Positions 6,389 to 8,341 of a DNA stretch of 8,341 nucleotides are shown piece after piece. Location: positions 1 to 8,341 of the forward strand of contig URQL01000065.1 of NCBI GenBank assembly GCA_900550005.1, in the 5' to 3' direction. Within the stretch, counting starts at the first letter, position 1. Every line of letters begins with the position of its first letter. Source of the stretch: an uncultured Erysipelotrichaceae bacterium (lineage in GTDB: Bacteria > Bacillota_I > Bacilli_A > Erysipelotrichales > Coprobacillaceae). The position numbers were made by a program, and so were the translations under genes. The notes below the pieces were generated by a model, which had not been told where the DNA came from, did no database searches, and saw only the letters and a list, made by a program, of their open reading frames with translations.

Positions 6389-6416
6389 TTGAAAAATCTT
6401 ATTTTTATGATATCAT
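6389..6416 (+). promoter_or_regulatory. Candidate sigma-A promoter of the VanY-like gene
   Basis: TTGAAA (6389-6394) and TATCAT (6411-6416) are separated by 16 bp. A perfect 10-bp palindrome, ATGATATCAT (6407-6416), overlaps the -10 box and could be an operator half or chance. SD GAGGTGAG (6428-6435) follows. No convincing sporulation-type promoter is seen here. Confidence 0.45.
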
Positions 6417-6438
6417 TAACGAATAATGAGGTGAGAAG

Positions 6439-7611
6439 ATGAAATTAAAACATTACCATTTATTTTTGCTTGCAACCCTTTGTTTTGCACTTGTATTTAT
6501 TGGTATTAATAATAAGTATGATCGTTTTTATCGTATCCCAGGAATTAATAATGAAAACCGTATTTTAATTGAAAATTATATGAGTGAAGCGGATCAAAAC
6601 TATATGATTGAAAATAATATTAACGTAAATCATTTTATTCGTTTTATTCGTTGTGGGGGATTTCATATTCAAAATTATGAATATTATGAAGCAGTGGAAA
6701 AAAGTAATCTTTTTGCTTCAAGTCAAGAAATCGTTACTCATACCAATACGATCGTGGAAAGTTTAGAAAAAAATGCTTCTTGGTCTGTATCGGGACGATT
6801 AAACCAACTACTTGATTCAAAGTTATTGTCAGATTATGAAAATAATGAAAATTTTAATTTTGATCACCTAAGTGTTTATAAAGAATTGAAATCTTATTAT
6901 GATAATTCAAATTATATTGAAACAATCGATCAATACATTGAGGATTTACAAAGTATCGGTTATAAAAGTGTAGAAGAATGTAGTGAGGTATTAAATGATC
7001 TCTATTCTTATTATTCTTTAAATCAAATAGACCGTTTAATAGAACTTTCAAAAGAAAAGAAACAAACAGTTTTCTTACGAAATCCAGATGATTTATTAGT
7101 TGTTTTAAGTGGTGAATATACGATTGACAGCTATGTTCCTAAAAATTTAGTATTACTTGATGATGTGCCTCGTTACCGTTATTTTTCTTATTTAAGACAG
7201 GATGCTTATCAAGATTTGGTTGAGTTATGCCAAGCTTATGAACAAAGTGAAGATTATGAAGCTTATTTTGTTTATAGTGCTTATCAAAGTTATGAAACGA
7301 TTCAAGAAGAAGATGCTTTACAAGCAGGATATAAAGAAGAACAATTAGGATTAAGTGTTACTTTTCGAGTTCCTAACAAGAAATTAGAAGAGTTTGATCA
7401 AACTTCTTTTTATAAGTGGTTAAATGAACATGGATATGAATATGGCTATGTATTGCGTTATCCTAGTGATAAACAAGACGTTACGAATCAAGAAGGTCGA
7501 AATTACCTTTACCGTTATGTTGGTAAAGAAGCCGCTAAAGCGATGCATGATCAAAACATTACGACAATTGAAGAATATAAACAAGTTCTTTTAGAACATA
7601 AACTGGGTTAA
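6439..7611 (+). CDS. Membrane-anchored VanY-fold protein lacking the catalytic residues
   Basis: The 390-residue protein has an N-terminal membrane anchor (about 5-23), a 190-residue region without a recognised domain (about 30-220, rich in Asn, Tyr, Glu), and a C-terminal domain of the VanY D-alanyl-D-alanine carboxypeptidase family (about 228-385). Family landmarks are clear: YVPKNLVLL, SAYQS (280-284, usually SGYRS), EEQLGLSVT (300-308, usually EHQTGLAVD), FYKWLNEHGYEYGYVLRYPSDK, YRYVGKEAA and a final IEEYKQVL. All zinc ligands and the catalytic base are changed: His to E301, Asp to T308, and EPWH to RNYL (354-357), so Glu becomes R354 and His becomes L357. The fold appears kept while hydrolysis should be lost, so a peptidoglycan-binding or scaffold role is possible. 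It lies outside the membrane by topology. Its place between gerE and gerM hints at a spore-envelope role, but its promoter looks vegetative. Confidence 0.8.
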   Translation: MKLKHYHLFLLATLCFALVFIGINNKYDRFYRIPGINNENRILIENYMSEADQNYMIENNINVNHFIRFIRCGGFHIQNYEYYEAVEKSNLFASSQEIVTHTNTIVESLEKNASWSVSGRLNQLLDSKLLSDYENNENFNFDHLSVYKELKSYYDNSNYIETIDQYIEDLQSIGYKSVEECSEVLNDLYSYYSLNQIDRLIELSKEKKQTVFLRNPDDLLVVLSGEYTIDSYVPKNLVLLDDVPRYRYFSYLRQDAYQDLVELCQAYEQSEDYEAYFVYSAYQSYETIQEEDALQAGYKEEQLGLSVTFRVPNKKLEEFDQTSFYKWLNEHGYEYGYVLRYPSDKQDVTNQEGRNYLYRYVGKEAAKAMHDQNITTIEEYKQVLLEHKLG

Positions 7612-7628
7612 TAAAACTCAGTTTTTTT
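7600..7628 (+). terminator. Terminator of the VanY-like gene
   Basis: Ten base pairs (7600-7609 with 7615-7624, one G-U) enclose the loop AATAA; the T-tract 7622-7628 overlaps the end of the stem. The hairpin overlaps the last codons and stop codon (7609-7611) of the gene. Confidence 0.8.
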
Positions 7629-7650
7629 GTTCTATTAAAATAAAAAGATG

Positions 7651-7660
7651 CATATATAAT
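7651..7660 (+). promoter_or_regulatory. Possible -10 region for gerM
   Basis: CATATATAAT contains both a perfect TATAAT (7655-7660) without a good -35 partner and a 7-of-8 match to the sigma-E -10 box (CATATATA, 7651-7658). Either would start transcription close to or inside the SD at 7664-7670, so the assignment is weak. A terminator precedes it, so gerM needs some promoter in this gap. Confidence 0.25.
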
Positions 7661-7675
7661 TTTGAGGTGATTAAA

Positions 7676-8341
7676 GTGAAACTCAAAAAGATATTAAGTA
7701 CCTTGATGATTTGTTGCTTTGTTCTTTGTGTAGGCTATCTCTATATGAAAAAAGGATCAGAAAAAGTAGGGATAGAATCTGAAAAAAATGCAGAGGCCAC
7801 AAATTATCAAGAAGTGGTTTATGAGGACGAAGATCATTTATTAATCCCAGTACAAATTGCTATGGAAAATTTACAAGATCATGAAATGATCCAGACCTTA
7901 CTTCAACAAATGAAACAAACATCTTCATCTTATCCTCATCTTCATTCTGTTTTTAAAGAGGGATTGGATGTTTTAGGCGTTACGTTACAAGAAAAAGTAT
8001 TGACTTTTGATTTTAATGATCAGCTTTTAATGTTGAATCAAGAGGAGACGATTCGTTTATTAGAGGCATTGACTTGGACTTTTTGTAATGAGGATTCTAT
8101 TGATTCCATTCGTTTAACATGTAATGGACAACAAGTAAGTCGTACAAATAATTCAATGGTTCGCTTAGACCAAAATTATGATCGAAGTTTAGGTATGAAT
8201 AATTTTGAAACAACAAGTGCTTATTTACATAAGACTAGTCCTTTAATGGTTTATGGAAGTAAGCAAATCGATCAAACAACGTTTTATGTACCTGTAACGA
8301 TGCGTTTGGATGAGAAGGATTTAACGATGCAAGAAAAAGTC
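7676..8341 (+). CDS. gerM: GerM-domain spore protein (partial, continues past the window)
   Basis: An open frame of 222 codons begins at GTG 7676, with SD GAGGTGA (7664-7670) 5 bases upstream, and has no stop before the window ends. The N-terminus is a positively charged MKLKK followed by a hydrophobic segment (about 6-23), so it is a membrane-anchored or exported protein; the LMIC stretch is a poor lipobox. A GerM domain (about residues 52-165) follows: LIPVQIAM, then a v-t-l-x-x-k-v-l-t-f-d-f strand, an EALTWTF helix and a SIRLTCNGQQV ending. Near residue 200 a second copy seems to begin (TTFYVPVTMRL). B. subtilis GerM also has two such domains and is needed for normal sporulation and germination. 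The order gerE-gerM is shared. The GTG start and the missing end explain why simple ATG-based calling would miss it. Start choice is well supported; the C-terminal part is unseen. Confidence 0.85.
   Translation, partial: MKLKKILSTLMICCFVLCVGYLYMKKGSEKVGIESEKNAEATNYQEVVYEDEDHLLIPVQIAMENLQDHEMIQTLLQQMKQTSSSYPHLHSVFKEGLDVLGVTLQEKVLTFDFNDQLLMLNQEETIRLLEALTWTFCNEDSIDSIRLTCNGQQVSRTNNSMVRLDQNYDRSLGMNNFETTSAYLHKTSPLMVYGSKQIDQTTFYVPVTMRLDEKDLTMQEKV

Noticed and set aside
6407..6416. Palindrome ATGATATCAT as a definite operator
   Set aside because: Ten bases in AT-rich DNA can be palindromic by chance; flanks do not extend the symmetry and no second copy is seen in the window.
1..8341. CRISPR arrays, insertion sequences, phage genes, tRNA or rRNA genes
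   Set aside because: No regularly spaced repeats, transposase motifs, terminal inverted repeats or RNA gene signatures were seen; the gene content is core chromosomal.

Overview
The window is AT-rich DNA from a low-GC member of the Bacillota. The lack of zapA and polX between rnhC and mutS2, the compact gene order, the GC level and the presence of late-sporulation genes (gerE, gerM) suggest a spore-forming member of Erysipelotrichia (Coprobacillus/Thomasclavelia/Catenibacterium-like). That placement is inference; no taxonomic marker is present.

Layout. Positions 1-163 hold a compact promoter-hairpin-T-tract unit on the + strand (a possible ~60-nt small RNA, or the end of an upstream gene) and the terminator of rnhC. 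rnhC (RNase HIII-like) lies on the - strand at 164-1063. A 99-bp region holds back-to-back promoters for rnhC and for a + strand operon: cvpA (membrane protein), mutS2 (MutS paralogue with Smr domain), uvrC (nucleotide excision nuclease) and a 67-residue GerE-like regulator that ends at a strong terminator near 6366. Then come a membrane-anchored protein of the VanY D-alanyl-D-alanine carboxypeptidase fold (6439-7611) with its own promoter and terminator, and a GTG-started gerM gene (7676 onward) that runs off the end of the window.

Context. From memory, the Bacillus subtilis chromosome carries pheT, rnhC (opposite strand), zapA, yshB (cvpA), polX, mutSB, a lipid/electron-transfer block, trxA, uvrC, lysC, sdhCAB, gerE, racE, gerM in this order. 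The window is thus a collapsed but collinear version of that region. This supports the gerE and gerM calls and predicts pheT just left of the window. Functionally it joins a genome-maintenance block (rnhC, mutS2, uvrC) to a late-sporulation block (gerE, gerM).

Most notable points: (1) a perfect sporulation-type -10 box (CATACAAT) lies in the loop of a hairpin that would mask the gerE Shine-Dalgarno sequence on read-through mRNA but not on mRNA from that promoter; (2) the RNase HIII-like protein has lost its first catalytic Asp and nearby active-site residues; (3) the VanY-like protein has lost all zinc ligands and the catalytic Glu; (4) cvpA appears frameshifted near its 3' end; (5) the MutS2 Smr domain lacks the LDLR motif.
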